From positions 145,883,643-145,947,642 of the forward strand of contig CM038217.1 in the NCBI GenBank assembly GCA_021442155.1: DNA of 64,000 nucleotides, in the 5' to 3' direction. The translations under genes and the position numbers were made by a program. Of this stretch, positions 48,180 to 60,539 are shown piece after piece. The DNA is from Cymbidium sinense. Lineage: Eukaryota > Streptophyta > Magnoliopsida > Asparagales > Orchidaceae. How positions within the stretch are numbered: the first letter of the stretch is position 1; the number at the start of each line of letters is the position of its first letter. The notes beneath the pieces are model-generated. The model saw only the letters and a program-made list of their open reading frames with translations. It was not told the DNA's origin and did not search any database.

Positions 48180-49649
48180 TGTGGTGTTTATTTTTTGGAT
48201 ATGGGATACCATGCAGAGCTTATGGGGTACTTATTAAAGTGATCGAGTATGATATTAAGGAATGGTGCACTATCTCAAAAGATAAAAATTAGTACCCTAT
48301 AATGGACCTAATCACCTAATAAGGACTCCAAAGGCATGATGGGTCTTCGAATGTACCAGAGATTTTTTAACTACTTTACATGAAAAAGTAAAGCAAGGTT
48401 TATTTTAAGCTGGGTTCATTAAGTTCCCTATGGAGGTAAGGCCCTATAGCTAATTACATCCTAAGTAATGGGATCCCTTAGAAATACTCTCAATTAAAAT
48501 AGATAATTATGGTCTCCAAATATTTGAAGGCTAGACTATCAATAAATTGATTATGTTTGACATGTAGTCAAATGAGATTGTTCAAAGAGAAGGCTTATTT
48601 TAGAAGGCAAAAGGAATAAGAAAAAATGGTCATGATACTAGGAGGCCTAGTGAGCATTCTAATATATCCTATGGTTGGGCTTTATATGTTTGAAATTGAA
48701 GAGATTGATTTTATTAAAGTTGATATTTTATTAGAAATCTAGGACTTATAATCCCACAATACAAGATTGTGAAAATGCTTAAGAGGTGAGAATTTATGCT
48801 TGCAGCTTGAAAGAAATAATTACCTTAGATCCTAAATCTAGGGAGCTTTAGTAAGAACCAAAGCGTGACTTAAATCTAAGCGAAGATGGGTATATGATTT
48901 ACCTCCACAAGAGAGGATAAACCACCCGATTGTTGGGCTTACAATCGTCTGAAGTGGTAGCCAGCTAACTCCCATGCTTTAAAATCATGTAGTCAAATCG
49001 TATGATTTTGCAAGATAGTTAGGTTGTTAATATTTAGAAAGAGACTAAACTCCTTAAACCCACACCCTAAAGAGACTAGAGCATGAGTGGTATGAGTAAT
49101 GACTTAGTCTAATGTAAATCTTTTCAAATTTTATTTGCATTTAACACTTCATTTTGATAAAGGCTTTGGGATTTTGTATGCCTATATGCATGATCAAATT
49201 AGATTATTGGCTAAATAAATTAGAATGGGTGTTATAAAGAGAAGAAAGAGGACTACCCTCTTTCATCCCCACCTTAAATCACTTTATAAAGCACGTTAAT
49301 TTAATTTAGTTCTCTTTAGTGAATGGTTTGTTACAAATTTTAAATTAATCCTAAATTTAGGTTCACCTTAAATGATTGCATTCGACATGTAAGGATTCTT
49401 AAGATTAATTTGAGTGAACTACTAACACATGACATACATCAATTTATTACTTTCCATCATATGTAGCATGCATATGACTTAACTTTAAGTATAAATATAC
49501 ATACAACATATTTTATCACACTCAAATGATGAATGTAGATGTGCATATTTGAATTTTATATTTCTTATTTGATTGAATTATTTAATCATGTTAATTTAGA
49601 GCTTTATCTAAATTCTTATACAAAAAGACCTAAGAACAAAATTAAATAG

Positions 49650-50260
49650 GTACGTGTCATTATTAAACTAGGGAAGTGAGGTAATCTAATAACTTCCTTG
49701 GGGCTAGATAAAGCCTCATATTTCCAGGATGTCCAAACTATATACCCATTTGCATTCAAACACATGTAAACCTGTATGTAAGAACATACAGAAAGAGACC
49801 CCAAATCATATGGCTAATTATTCAATTATTTAGTCTATTATGAATGCATGTATTATTAGTAGAAAAGAGGGATTTTCATCCTTTAGCTACACATACATAC
49901 ACATGTAAAGAGAAATAAGTGAGTACTTGCCTTTGTTAAACCAGAGAAGTGAGGTAATCAAATGACCTCCTTGGGGCTAGCTAAAGAATCATATTCCTAG
50001 GATGTCCAGACTATATACTTTGCTATCTCACTACACATGAATGTATATGTAAGTAAGAGAAAGAAAATAATACAAAAAGTACATTTTTATTTTATTAGAA
50101 CATTTTTGTATGTGAAACAGAATTTCATCCCAATTCTAATGTAGGAACACATGTAAATGAAATCAAATAAGTACATGTCATTGTCAAACTAGGGAAGTGA
50201 GGTAATCAAATGACCTCCTTTAGGCTAGCTAAAGCCTCATATTCCTAGGATGTCCTGACT
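49650..50260 (-). repeat. Triplicated ~250 bp segment in LTR B
   Basis: Copies of GTGAGGTAATCNAATGACCTCCTT-type sequence occur at about 49,672, 49,937 and 50,195, matching the three in LTR A. Confidence 0.75.
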
Positions 50261-50295
50261 ATATACTTAGTAACATTCAAATACATGTGAAACTA

Positions 50296-50403
50296 CATAT
50301 AGATTAAAGAAAAGAAAGCTCTATTTCACATACTTAAGCTATAAGCAGTTTCATATAGATTAAAGAAAAGAAAGCTCTATTTCACATACTTAAGCTATAA
50401 GCA
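50296..50403. repeat. Perfect 52-bp tandem duplication (56-bp period) in LTR B
   Basis: The stretch at 50,296-50,347 is repeated without a mismatch at 50,352-50,403, with a 4-nt offset. In an otherwise decayed LTR this must be recent, most simply replication slippage. Confidence 0.9.
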
Positions 50404-52109
50404 CATGCAAACTTATATGTAATCATAACTACTATCACTTTATATATTATCGCTCATTTATAAGCTTTTTCAAAAATACATTAGAATTTAATAGTGATAA
50501 TAGCCACACATATATTAAATTAAATCAACACATGCAAGCTTCACATAAAGGAATTTCATTTAAGTTTAAACATTTTGAAAACATGAATGCATTGAATCAC
50601 ATGACACACATCATTTAATATGATTGGAAAGGAATAATAAGACATAAAATACATGTTTCATTCAATCAAACTAATTCCTAAAGACAATCATATCAAATAT
50701 AATCATTTAAAGTAAACCAAAGCTTCTTATCAAGTTAGTTTTGGATGTTTGATTTGATTTAAAGAAGAGAGGAGATTTGTTGGTCCTAACACATTCCCAT
50801 GTTTGTTGATTAATTTGGTTTAATGAAGAGGTAATTAGGTTGATTTTATGGATTAATTAAGTTATGATATGAATTAAATCAATTAATTAACCCTTACCTA
50901 TGTTACCTTAAAGTAATTAACCAATTAATTATGAGCCAACATGATATGCACATGAATTATAACTTAAATCAGCAATGACCCTAAGAAATAAAAGGGCTAA
51001 TGCAATTGGCTAACAATTAGTGGTTAACTAGATTAAAGAACTTAATTAATTACTCTTATGGCTTCCCCAAACATGTAGGTTAGACATAATTTCTTTAAAT
51101 AGCTTTAAGTTATTAATCACTTGAAGATCTACTCAAGAAACTTAATTAGATGAGTTCTGGAATTATTATGATTTTAATTTGATTAATTAAGCCATTTTTA
51201 ATTAATGAATTAAACCATTAATTGATCCCAAATTAATTAATTTCCATTCAAGGGAAATGAACTTAGGGTAAAAGATCAGGAAAGAGGTCCCAATCTCATT
51301 CCTTATGTCCATTTACTATTCCACAATGATTAACAAGTTCAATTAATGGTTTCCTTAATGCTTAGCATGTTAATTAATCACCAAATTAATTAAAAAGTAA
51401 TTAAGGCTAAGATAACCAATTTCCTTAATTAACCAAGCAATAAATTCCAAGAAAATTATGGGAGGCAGAGGTCATCCCATTAATCAACCTCAAAAAGTTT
51501 TGAATTAATTACTTGAGTAATTAGGGAGTAATTAAGCTAATTACATTTTTAATTAAACTTAAATTTAGCCTTAATTACTATTCAAAATTAACTGAAAAAC
51601 ATTTTTATTAAATTATACTCTGAAATACCTTTAAAATGAATAGTTATTTGCACTATTATGATTTTTCTATGATCTATTATGATTTTCCAAAGTTTTAGTT
51701 AATTAAAGTGATTTTTCATTGTTTTTATAAAGTATATTAATTTATTTTAACTAAATTAGACTATTTGAGCTTCAGAATGTAATATCTCTAAATCTAGAAA
51801 TCCTTTTGACTTAAAATTTTTATGGTAGGCTTATTTTATATTTAATTTCAATCTCCAAAAATTTTAACTTTATCTAATGTGTATTTTTTGTTTAATGAAA
51901 TTTTATTTTCACTAAAATCTAAATTAAGCTCAAATATTCAGTGAAATTTGGGGATTTTGAGTTTGTTGGTTTCCTTTAGAAAGACGAATCCAACGAGTTC
52001 TTGTTTGTAATTTTTAGGTAATTATTTTATTTTTAATAAATTTTTGAAGTTTTAGATGATTTAAATAATTTTTAAAATCAGAAAATCCAAAATTTCCTAC
52101 TTAACACAG

Positions 52110-52290
52110 TCAGCACTGCGTGGTGCTAACATGGCAATGCGGTGCCGCGCAATTGGTTGGTGTTGTATCACGTTAGCAAACATGCAAGAAAGGGGCGGAA
52201 CTGTGCGATCGGATGGTGTAGATCAGATCAAGCAGTCAAGGGGCCAAAATTGCACAGGCTCTAGATGAAAAATCTGGACCGTCCAATCCC
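52110..52290 (-). promoter_or_regulatory. GC/CpG-richer island in LTR B
   Basis: A GC-rich patch with GCACTGCGTGGTGC, GCGGTGCCGCGC and GATCGGATGG occupies the same relative position as in other LTRs. A conserved small inverted repeat (GTTGGTTT...AATCCAAC, 51,965-51,994) lies ~120 bp to its left, i.e. downstream in sense. Function is inferred. Confidence 0.35.
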
Positions 52291-54858
52291 AAGTCATGGA
52301 TCGAACTACTTCATGGCGAATAATGCAAACTGATAAAACAAATGGGATTTTTGTGATATTTGAATGAAATCACATCTGAATGGGCTCATTTTCATGGCAA
52401 TCTTCACTGAAAAATTCCCGATTCACGTGGAGATGATATAAAATGAAAAATGCATGGTTTATCCAAGAAAATTTCCTAAAATTATGCAAAAAAGGTCACA
52501 AACAAAAGCTTATAAGGCTAGCTACGGTTCTTAAAATTTTCTCACCATGGATGATTTCTAGCAGTGATGATGATCCAAGCATGCTCCTGAGTGCAAGAAG
52601 AAGCTCTAAAATGGGATCAGGCTCTTGCTTCACTTCAAAATGATGTGTCCACCAAATGCCATCGCTTCCTCACCAGAATCCACTTGATTTTGATGATTTT
52701 CACTCCAAAATGAAGTGGGAATGGTTGCTTGTGGGTTTGGGAGGTCTAGGAGAATGAAATGAGTGTGGGAGGAATAGTTTTTGCCTCTCTATTTTCTGTT
52801 CTTTTAGAATGGCCAAAAATCACCTCATTCTTTATGATTTTGGCTTCTATTAGATGTCTTTAGCTTGGGGTGATTGGGATTCTCCTTAGGTTGCTTTATT
52901 TGAGTTGCCAAGGCATAGGAGGTGACTGCCATGAAGGACTAATGGGGTGTCCTAGCAATGGGAGGTGGAAGTCCTTCATGCCAACTGTTCCAAAGGGAGA
53001 GGTGAGGTGTATTCACCTCCCCATGAGTCATGGCTTTCCCAACCACCTCTAGGATCAGGTTGGTCAATGTCCTTAGTGCATATGTGGACCAATGGATGAA
53101 TGCTAAGTGGCCAAGGAAGAGAAATGACCATTTGGGAAAGTGACTTTTTACATGGGATTCCCTTGACCTAAAGGAAAAGTGCCCATTTAGTATTGGATTT
53201 AACAGATTTGAAATGAGTCAAAGGTGAGTTGGACTAAATTTCATGTCATCTGGAGTTCATTTGGTTTAATTTGGGTCAATTTGACTCATTTGGGCCAAAT
53301 TGGGTCAAAATGGGTTAGCTTGATCAATTGGTTAAATTGGGTCAAACTAAGGGTTGGGTCAAGTTCATATGACCATTTGGAGTGAATTGGTTCAATTGGT
53401 TTCAATCAATTTGATTTAATTTGGATTTTGGCCAATTTGAACCTTTAGGTTAATTTGGGCTAAGTTGGGTTAGGTTGCCCAATTGGTCAAATTGGGCTCA
53501 ATTTTGGCTTGGGTCAAGTTCAATAATCAATTTAGAATGAACTTAAGCCATTGGTTGTAATCAATTTGATTAAATTTGGAATGAACTTTTAGGTCAATTT
53601 GGGTTACAATTTGGCTAGTTTGGGTTAATATGGGTTAAAGGGTTGACTTGGTCAACAGGATAGGTTGACTTGGTTTGACCCAATTCATGATAATTAATTA
53701 ACCTAGGATGATCAACAACAATCATGACATGAAGTTTTGATTGGCTTAACTCACTTTGATTTGAATTGAATTGAATTTGATTCATGTAGGTCAAATTGGC
53801 CACTTTGGGTCACGTGAGCCAATTGGGTTTAGTTGGCTTCATCAAGGCTTGATTCAAGTTTGGTTGAACCCATATATGGATTTATGGTTGAAATATAAAT
53901 CCATTTGCAAGAGATTTTAAGTCAAATATGTTTTGATTCATTTGGCAATTTCAAGTCAAAAGGGTGAATATGGGTTTGACTTAAGCTAGCTTGATTTTGT
54001 TTTACCGATTGAAATTTGTGTTTATATTTGAATTCATGATTGAAGGATTGATTGAATCATGAAGAAAAATCAAGGGTTTGGCTTGATTTGAGTTTGATTT
54101 GGCTAAGTTCAAGAATCTGACTTGAAAGGCTTAGGTTGGATTTTGGTTGAATTTGAGTTTGAGTTTTGAATTTGGTTTTGGATACTTGAATTTATATTTC
54201 ATTTATATTTGTGAATCTAAATGAGAATATAAATGGATTATAAGAAAATTTCATGAATTTGAAGTGATTTGAACTTGATTTGGGCTAAGTCCTTAAGAGG
54301 GAATCAAAGGACTTAGGAAATATTTTGAACTTGGAATTTCACATTTGTATTTAGTTTGATTGATTTGAATTTATATTTCATTTATATATGTGAATATAAA
54401 TGGGTTGTGAGAAAATTTCATGCATTTGAATTGATTTAGACTTGATTTGAGCTAAGTCCATAAGATAGAATCAAAGGGCTTAGGAAATATTTTTGGAATT
54501 TAAATTTGGTTATGGATTTCAATCATGGGTTTCAATTATTTGGAATTGATTCATGATTTGAGAAAATCCATTGAAATTGGTTCAAGGTTTGATTTGGAGT
54601 TGAAGTTTATATGAGTTTAGAGTTTGTCTTGAAAGAAGGAAGTGGGGATTTGGTTCAGGCTATATGGTAGGCAAATTTTCCTAACACCCCTAAGGCATAA
54701 CTTATTCAAATGGCTAAACCTTTTAAGTCTCTAGGGTTAGGTTAAGTGTTCACCTAATCACTAGAAGTGCCTTAAGACTAAGAAACTCTTAATGTCTAAG
54801 AGGAGTCCTATGTCTAAGATGGAGGGGTTGAGAGTTCATTCCAAAAATGAAGTCAACA

Positions 54859-55770
54859 AACTCTCATTTGACAAATTTGGGTATGTCAAATGGAGTTATA
54901 ATATATTTTAATTTTGTGTGATTTTGAAAAAGAAGACTCTATTTAACAAATGTATGCATGTTAAATAGAATTCATTTGTTTTGATTTTGAAAAATGGAAC
55001 ACTCATTTGACAAATTTGGGTATGTAAAATGGAGTTCAAATATGTTTTGATTTTTTGTGTGATGTTGCTTTTGAAAAGAGGGAACTCTCACTTAACAAAT
55101 TTGGGTATGTTAAGAGAGGTTCAATGATATGTTGATTTTTTATTTTGTTTTGATTTTAAAAATAGAACTCCACTTAACAAATTCAGGCATGTTAAATGGA
55201 GTTAGCTGATTGACTGATTATATTTTGAAAAATGTGCTTTTGAAAAGTTATGAGAAGAATTTTGATGATGCATATTTGATTTTGATTTTTTTTTAAAAGG
55301 ATCCTCATTTAACAAATCTAAGTATGTTAAATGAGGTTTGATTGTTTATATTATTTGAAAAGAGGTTTGAAGGTTTTATATTTTATAAACTTTATGTTAA
55401 TTTTATTTAGAAAAAGAGTTTTTGGAAAATTCTACAAAAGGCTTTACTTGATTAGTTTGAATTTTATTACAACTTTCTTGAATATGGGATGAACCTTGCC
55501 TCACCAAGATAATGGTAAAGAGGTTCTAAATTTAGTCATTTTCTTTTGATTAGTTAATTTATTTTTAACTTATTGGGGGACCCAATAGGGGTTTCAAGAC
55601 TTATAGAGAGTGAGGTCCTGAAACCTAAAGGATGTTGGCTAGCATTGCTTAAGGATGAACTAAGCTAAGTGCCAATGAAAAGAAAGATAGTCTTGGGCTT
55701 ATATAAAATATAAGTTCACTGTCGATGCTTGGAGATAATAATTATTTACTAGAGATGGAAAGATGAACTA
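54859..55770 (-). repeat. Second retrotransposon leader with six hairpin repeats
   Basis: Six hairpin cores lie at about 54,870, 54,945, 55,007, 55,093, 55,172 and 55,306, in the same orientation as in E1. Arms again covary: TTTGACA with TGTCAAA (54,870), CTATTTAACA with TGTTAAATAG (54,945), and a perfect 12-bp CCTCATTTAACA with TGTTAAATGAGG (55,306). The rest, to the PBS at 55,771, is AT-rich non-coding leader. The upstream ORF that should follow on the left is replaced by LTR B. Confidence 0.8.
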
Positions 55771-55788
55771 TCCCTAGTGGAGTTGCCA
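55771..55788 (-). promoter_or_regulatory. Second primer-binding site, tRNA-Arg type
   Basis: The minus strand reads TGGCAACTCCACTAGGGA, with the expected TGG start and two mismatches to the tRNA-Arg 3' complement. The spacer GATTTTTC separates it from an LTR-like end, TGTAGTGTTTATTTTTGG at 55,797, as in E1. Confidence 0.8.
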
Positions 55789-55796
55789 GAAAAATC

Positions 55797-57689
55797 TGTA
55801 GTGTTTATTTTTGGAGTGGGGGGTGTGGACCTCATTTTTAGAATGAGTTCTCAACCCCTCAATCTTAGACATAGGATTCCTCTTAGACACAAAGAGTTTC
55901 TTAGTCTTAAGGTACTTCTAGTGAGTAGGTGAACACTTGACATAACCCTAGAGACTTAAAATATTTATCCATAGGAATAGGTCATGCCTTATAGGGTGTT
56001 AGGAAAATTTGCCTACCCCATAGCTTGAACCAAATCCTCACTTCCCTCTTTCAAGTCAAACTCCAAATCCAAATCAAACTCCAAACTCATATTGACTTCC
56101 ACTCCGAATCAAACCTTGAACTAATTTCAATGAATTTTCTCAAATCATGAATCAATTCCAAATAATTGAAACCCATGATTGAAATCCATAACTAAATTCA
56201 AATTCCAAAAATATTTCCTAAACCCTTTAATTCTATTTTATGGACTTAGCTCAATTCAAATTCAATAAATTTTCTCATAACCCATTTATATTCTCATTTA
56301 TATTCAAAAATATAAATGAAATATAAATTCAAATATCTAAAACCAAATTCAAAACTCAAACTCAAATTCAACCAAAATTCAACCTAAGCCTTCAAGTCAA
56401 AATCTTGAACTAAGCCAAATCAATTTCAAATCAAGCCAACACTTGATTTTTTCTTCATGATTCAATCAATACTACAATCATAAATCCAAATATAAATACA
56501 AATTTCAATCATCAATTCAAGAATCAATTCAAAAATCAAATTCAAATTCAATCAAAAATCTATAAGCCTTCAAGTCAAATTCTTGTACTTAGCCAAATCA
56601 ATTTTAAATCAAACCAAACCCTTGATTTTTGTTCATGATTCAATAAATAATATAATCATAAATCCAAATAAAATACATACTTTAATCATCAATCCAAGAA
56701 TCAATTCAAAAATCAAATCCAAATTCAATCAAAAATCTAGCCTAAGCCTTCAAGTCAAAATCTTGAACTTAGCTAAATCAAACTCAAATCAAGCCAAACC
56801 CATGATTTTTATTCATGATTAAATCAATCCTTCAATCATGAATCCAAATATAAACACAAATTTCAATCATCAAATCAAAATCAAGCTAACACAAGTCAAA
56901 CTCATATTCACCCTTTTGACTTGAAATTGCCAAATGAATCAAAACCCATTTGACTTCAAATATCTTGCAAATGGATTTATATTTCAATCATAAATCCATA
57001 TGTGAGTTCAACCAAACTTGAATAAAGTCTTGATTAAGCCAACTAAACCCAATTGCCTCACTTGACCCAAAGTGGGCAATTTGACCTACATGAATCAGAA
57101 TCTAATTCAATTCAAATCAAAGTGTATTAAGCCAATCCAAACTTCATGTCATGTTTGTTGATCATCATAGGTTAATCAATTATCATGAATTGGGTTAAAC
57201 CAAGTCAACCTAGCCCATTGACCAAGTGAACCCTTTAACCTATATGAACCCAAACCAACCAAATTATAACCTAAACCAAATTGATTGCAACCAATGGCTC
57301 AAGTTCACTCTAAATTTAATATTGAACTTGATCAAAGCCTCAATTAAATCCAATTTGATCAATTATCCAACTAGACCCAACCTAGCCCAATTGACCATGA
57401 ACCTAACTTGACCTAAAAGATTAAATCAAGCTAAAAACAAATCAAACCAAAATTGATTGAAACCAAAGCTTGCAGCATATTCCAAATGATCAACCAAACC
57501 CAAACCAAGCCTTGATTCAAGCCAATTTGGTAAATTGGGTCAAATTGGTTAACTTAGCCAAAATTGACCTAAAGGATCAAATTGACCCAAATCCAAATTA
57601 AACCAAATTGGTTGAAATCAATTGAACCAATGTAATCAAACTGATCATTTAAACTTGTCCCAACTCTTAGTTTGACCCAATTTGACCAA
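55797..57689 (+). repeat. Inverted LTR tail fragment (C1)
   Basis: After about 25 bp that look like a normal LTR end, the sequence becomes the reverse complement of the last ~1.5 kb of LTR B (53,335-54,858), roughly 90% identical by eye. The switch is marked by GGAGTGGGGGG immediately before TGTGGACCTC, i.e. a polypurine-tract-like run followed by the sense start of an LTR in plus orientation. It ends at the next LTR start at 57,690. It carries about three ~180 bp tandem units (anchors AGCCTTCAAGTCAAA at 56,389, 56,567 and 56,747). Confidence 0.75.
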
Positions 57690-59644
57690 TGTGATATTTA
57701 TTTTTGAGATGTGGGACACCACGCAGATCTTAGGGGGTACTTATTGAAGTGATCGGGTATGACATTAAGGAATGATGTACTATCTCAAAAGATAGAAACT
57801 TCCACCCTATAGTAGACCTAATCACCTAATAAGAACTCCTAAGGCATGATGGATCTTTGAATATACCGGTGATCTTTCCCCTACTTTACATGGAAAAGTA
57901 AGGTAGGATTTATTTTAAGCCGGGTTCATTAAGTTCCCTATGGAGGCAAGCCCCCATAGTTAATTACATCATAAGGAATGAGAATTCTTTAAGAATACTC
58001 TCGATTAAAGTAGACAATTAGGCTCTCCAAAGATTTCAAGGTTATCAAAGGATTTGTTATTTTAGAAAATCAAATGGGATAGATCAAGTAGAAGACATAT
58101 TTTTGGAATCCAAAGGGGGAAAGTAGGAAATGCTCATGATACTAGAAAGCCTATTGAGCATTCCAATCTACCCTATAATTGGGCTTTATATTTTTTTGAA
58201 ATTTGAAGAGAGTTAATTATTTGAGTTGATATTTTATTAGAATGCTAGGGTTTATAATTCCACAACATAAGATTGTGGAAATGCCTAAGAGGTGAGAATC
58301 TGTACTTGTAGCCCTAAGAAAATAGCTACCTCATATTCCTAAACTAAGGAGCCTTGGTACAAAATAATGCATGAACTAATCTAAGGCAAAAATGGGTATA
58401 TAGTTTACCTCCACAAGAGAGAATAAATCACCCAACTGTTGGACTTATTATCACCTAGAGTGGCAGCCAGCTAACTCCTACACTTTAAATTCATGTAGGC
58501 AAATCTTATGCTTTGCAAGATGGCTAGGATGTTATTCATTTAAAAAGGAAACTAAATCTTTAGACTCACTCCCTAAGAGACTAGACCATGAGTGGTATGA
58601 ATCCATGACTTAATCTAATGCAAATTTTATCAAATTTATTTGATTCTTTTAGACTTTTTGTTTTGACACAGGCTATGGGATTTTGTATGCCTAAATGCAT
58701 GAGAATTTGATTATGGGTCAAATCAAAAGAGAAATGGGTTTTATTCCACCAAAGGCTCTCACAGGTTAAGCCTTGATTCTTTGGAAAGGATGGAAGCCCC
58801 CTCTTAACAAGAGTGGAAGAATATGACATGTATGATATTATACATTCATTCATCCAGCTAAAGAGTTGCTAAAAATTTTATTATCTTGATTTAATTCCTA
58901 GGCTTTTAGGTGAGGTTATGAGTTATTTTAAAATTTTAGTTATGAGTTGTTAATTGGAGTAGAAAAATTAATTTTATCCTAAGAGCCTACAACATCTAGG
59001 CCACACATTCAAGTATAAATCATAAAGAAACTATGAAAAGCATGTTGTTCTAATGCACAATCTAAGCACAACATCATATAATTTTATAGACTACCGTAAA
59101 ATAATAAAAGGCCAGTGCGATCGGGTTTCGCCGTACACCCCGAAAAGAGAAAAAAGAGATGGGTAGCTGAGCTCTACCTTTATACAAGCCGGATTACAAA
59201 ACAAAAAAAATAATACATGCTATGGGGCTCTTCTTTTCTTCATTTCTTCCTTCTCTTTCTTGTGATTTAATTTGCTCCAAAGGCATCTGTGGCACCCTGT
59301 GGACTAGCCACTACTCATCCTAATCCCCCATAACACTAATTCTAATTTTTAATGCAAAATTATATCAAAAATAAGAAAAGTAAATCTAGCTACACCTGCA
59401 AAACAAATGTTAGTTAAACACGCCATACAACCTAAGCAGTTAAATGAATAATTTGGACTTAACACCCCACATATAGGTAACCAAGCCCACCTGTCCTAAC
59501 ATGGGCTACGCTTAGGGGCTAAGTAACCTGCACAACAAAAGTATTTATATTTTTATTACAGCAGCTTCTTAAGCACAAGCCCCTGTTGAAAACATGATTA
59601 GGCTAATATCGGCCTAACATCCAGTCTACTAAACATACACCCTT

Positions 59645-59945
59645 AGCTAGAGGAACGATCGAGGTCCGGGATAAGATGGTGGATCCCACTACTCAAGAGG
59701 TCGGGGTGGTTTTGATGGGAATTGGAGAAACTGAGGAATGATCGATCCAATCTGCTACTTATGGAATTATGTCTTTACAGTAGATAAGGTTTTAGTAATC
59801 TAGGATTTTTGATCTGCTCTATACGTGCTCATTTTTTATCTATGTTCTCACTTATGTCTTTAGAAAACTTGGTGCATTACTTGGTTGATGAAATTGAAAT
59901 AAAGAAATATCAAATATGAATTTATTCTTTGTTAAAAGAAATAAC
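59645..59945 (+). pseudogene. 3'-end fragment of a host gene, probably RGG-box protein retrocopy
   Basis: This sequence is absent from LTRs A and B at the matching place. On the plus strand one frame reads DGGSHYSRGRGGFDGNWRN and then TGA at 59,732-59,734. An in-frame TAA and a TAG precede it. Arg-Gly-rich tails ending like this are common in RNA-binding proteins. About 200 bp of UTR-like sequence follows, with an AATAAA at 59,898-59,903. It is then joined to telomere-like repeats. It may be a truncated processed pseudogene or repair filler. The parent gene is not identified. Confidence 0.5.
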
Positions 59946-59959
59946 CTAGAAACATTAAA

Positions 59960-60090
59960 CCCAATACTAAAACTTGAACCCTAAACCTAAAACATAAACC
60001 TTAAACCCTAAACCCTAAACCCTAAACCCTAAACCCTAAACCCTAAAAACCCTAAATCTTAAACCCTAAACTTTAAACCCAAAACCCTAA
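59960..60090 (+). repeat. Interstitial telomeric repeat, (CCCTAAA)n
   Basis: Six perfect tandem CCCTAAA units occupy about 60,006-60,047, with degenerate units on both sides (AACCTTAAACC, CCCTAAATCTTAAACCC). The array ends in ACCCTAACATCCAGTC. That last phrase is native LTR sequence (compare 30,778-30,793), so the array abuts a telomere-like ACCCTAAC already in the LTR. Confidence 0.9.
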
Positions 60091-60539
60091 CATCCAGTCT
60101 AAAACATTACATCATAAAATAAAATACAACATCATACATACAACCTCCTACACTAGTGGTGACTTAGTATTCTAATGTGTGTGCTTAAGGCTTGTGTGAC
60201 AAGACTTTACTAGGCTTTTTTAGTTTAAGTTTCAATTTGGAGTTTCAATTTGTTTAAAATTTACTTTTAGGTGATTTCAATTTAAATGATTTAATGATTT
60301 TTTTTTATTTCTATTTCAATTTTATTTGGTTAAAGTGATGTTTAAGTTTTCAAGAATGAAGAGTAGAATGAATTTCATTTGTAGACAGAACTCACCTTAT
60401 TCAACATCCTAATTCCTAAAGAGTTTAATTAAGGTCCTTAAGTATCTTAATTAGCCCATTTAAATTTGTGTAATGCATTTGATTTGATTTATTTGACTTG
60501 ATTTAGAATTTAGAATTTGAGTTTGTTTAAGTATTTGAT

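Larger units (their letters stand above)
28856..54858 (-). mobile_element. E2: second giant degenerate Tat/Ogre-like element, rearranged at its 5' side
   Basis: LTR A (28,856-36,650) and LTR B (48,180-54,858) are direct repeats sharing the same ends and a distinctive triplicated ~250 bp segment. Between them lie 3' UTR, integrase, RNase H, RT, protease, gag and a truncated upstream ORF on the minus strand, all decayed. Identity of A to B looks like 75-80% in sampled parts, so the copy is old. LTR B meets the upstream ORF directly at 48,179/48,180 with no PBS or leader, so a deletion or recombination has removed them. Five-base flanks of the A-B unit do not match as a target duplication. Confidence 0.75.
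48180..54858 (-). repeat. LTR B (~6.7 kb), both ends present
   Basis: It starts TGTGGTGTTTATTTTTTGG and ends AAGTCAACA, the same ends as LTR A. It shares the triplicated segment with A (49,650-50,260), which groups it with E2. On its left it directly abuts the broken upstream ORF; on its right lies a hairpin leader that belongs upstream of that ORF in E1. Flanking 5-mers (GATCG and AACTC) are not a target duplication. It is therefore either E2's 5' LTR after a deletion removing PBS and leader, or a product of recombination between related elements. Confidence 0.8.

Noticed and set aside
48180..54858. LTR B as a simple solo-LTR insertion
   Set aside because: The flanking five bases do not form a target duplication, and the ORF N-terminus is missing on the far side.
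56583..57411. Asn/Ile-rich plus-strand frames in the inverted LTR piece
   Set aside because: They follow from AT-rich tandem units and have no counterpart in LTR B.
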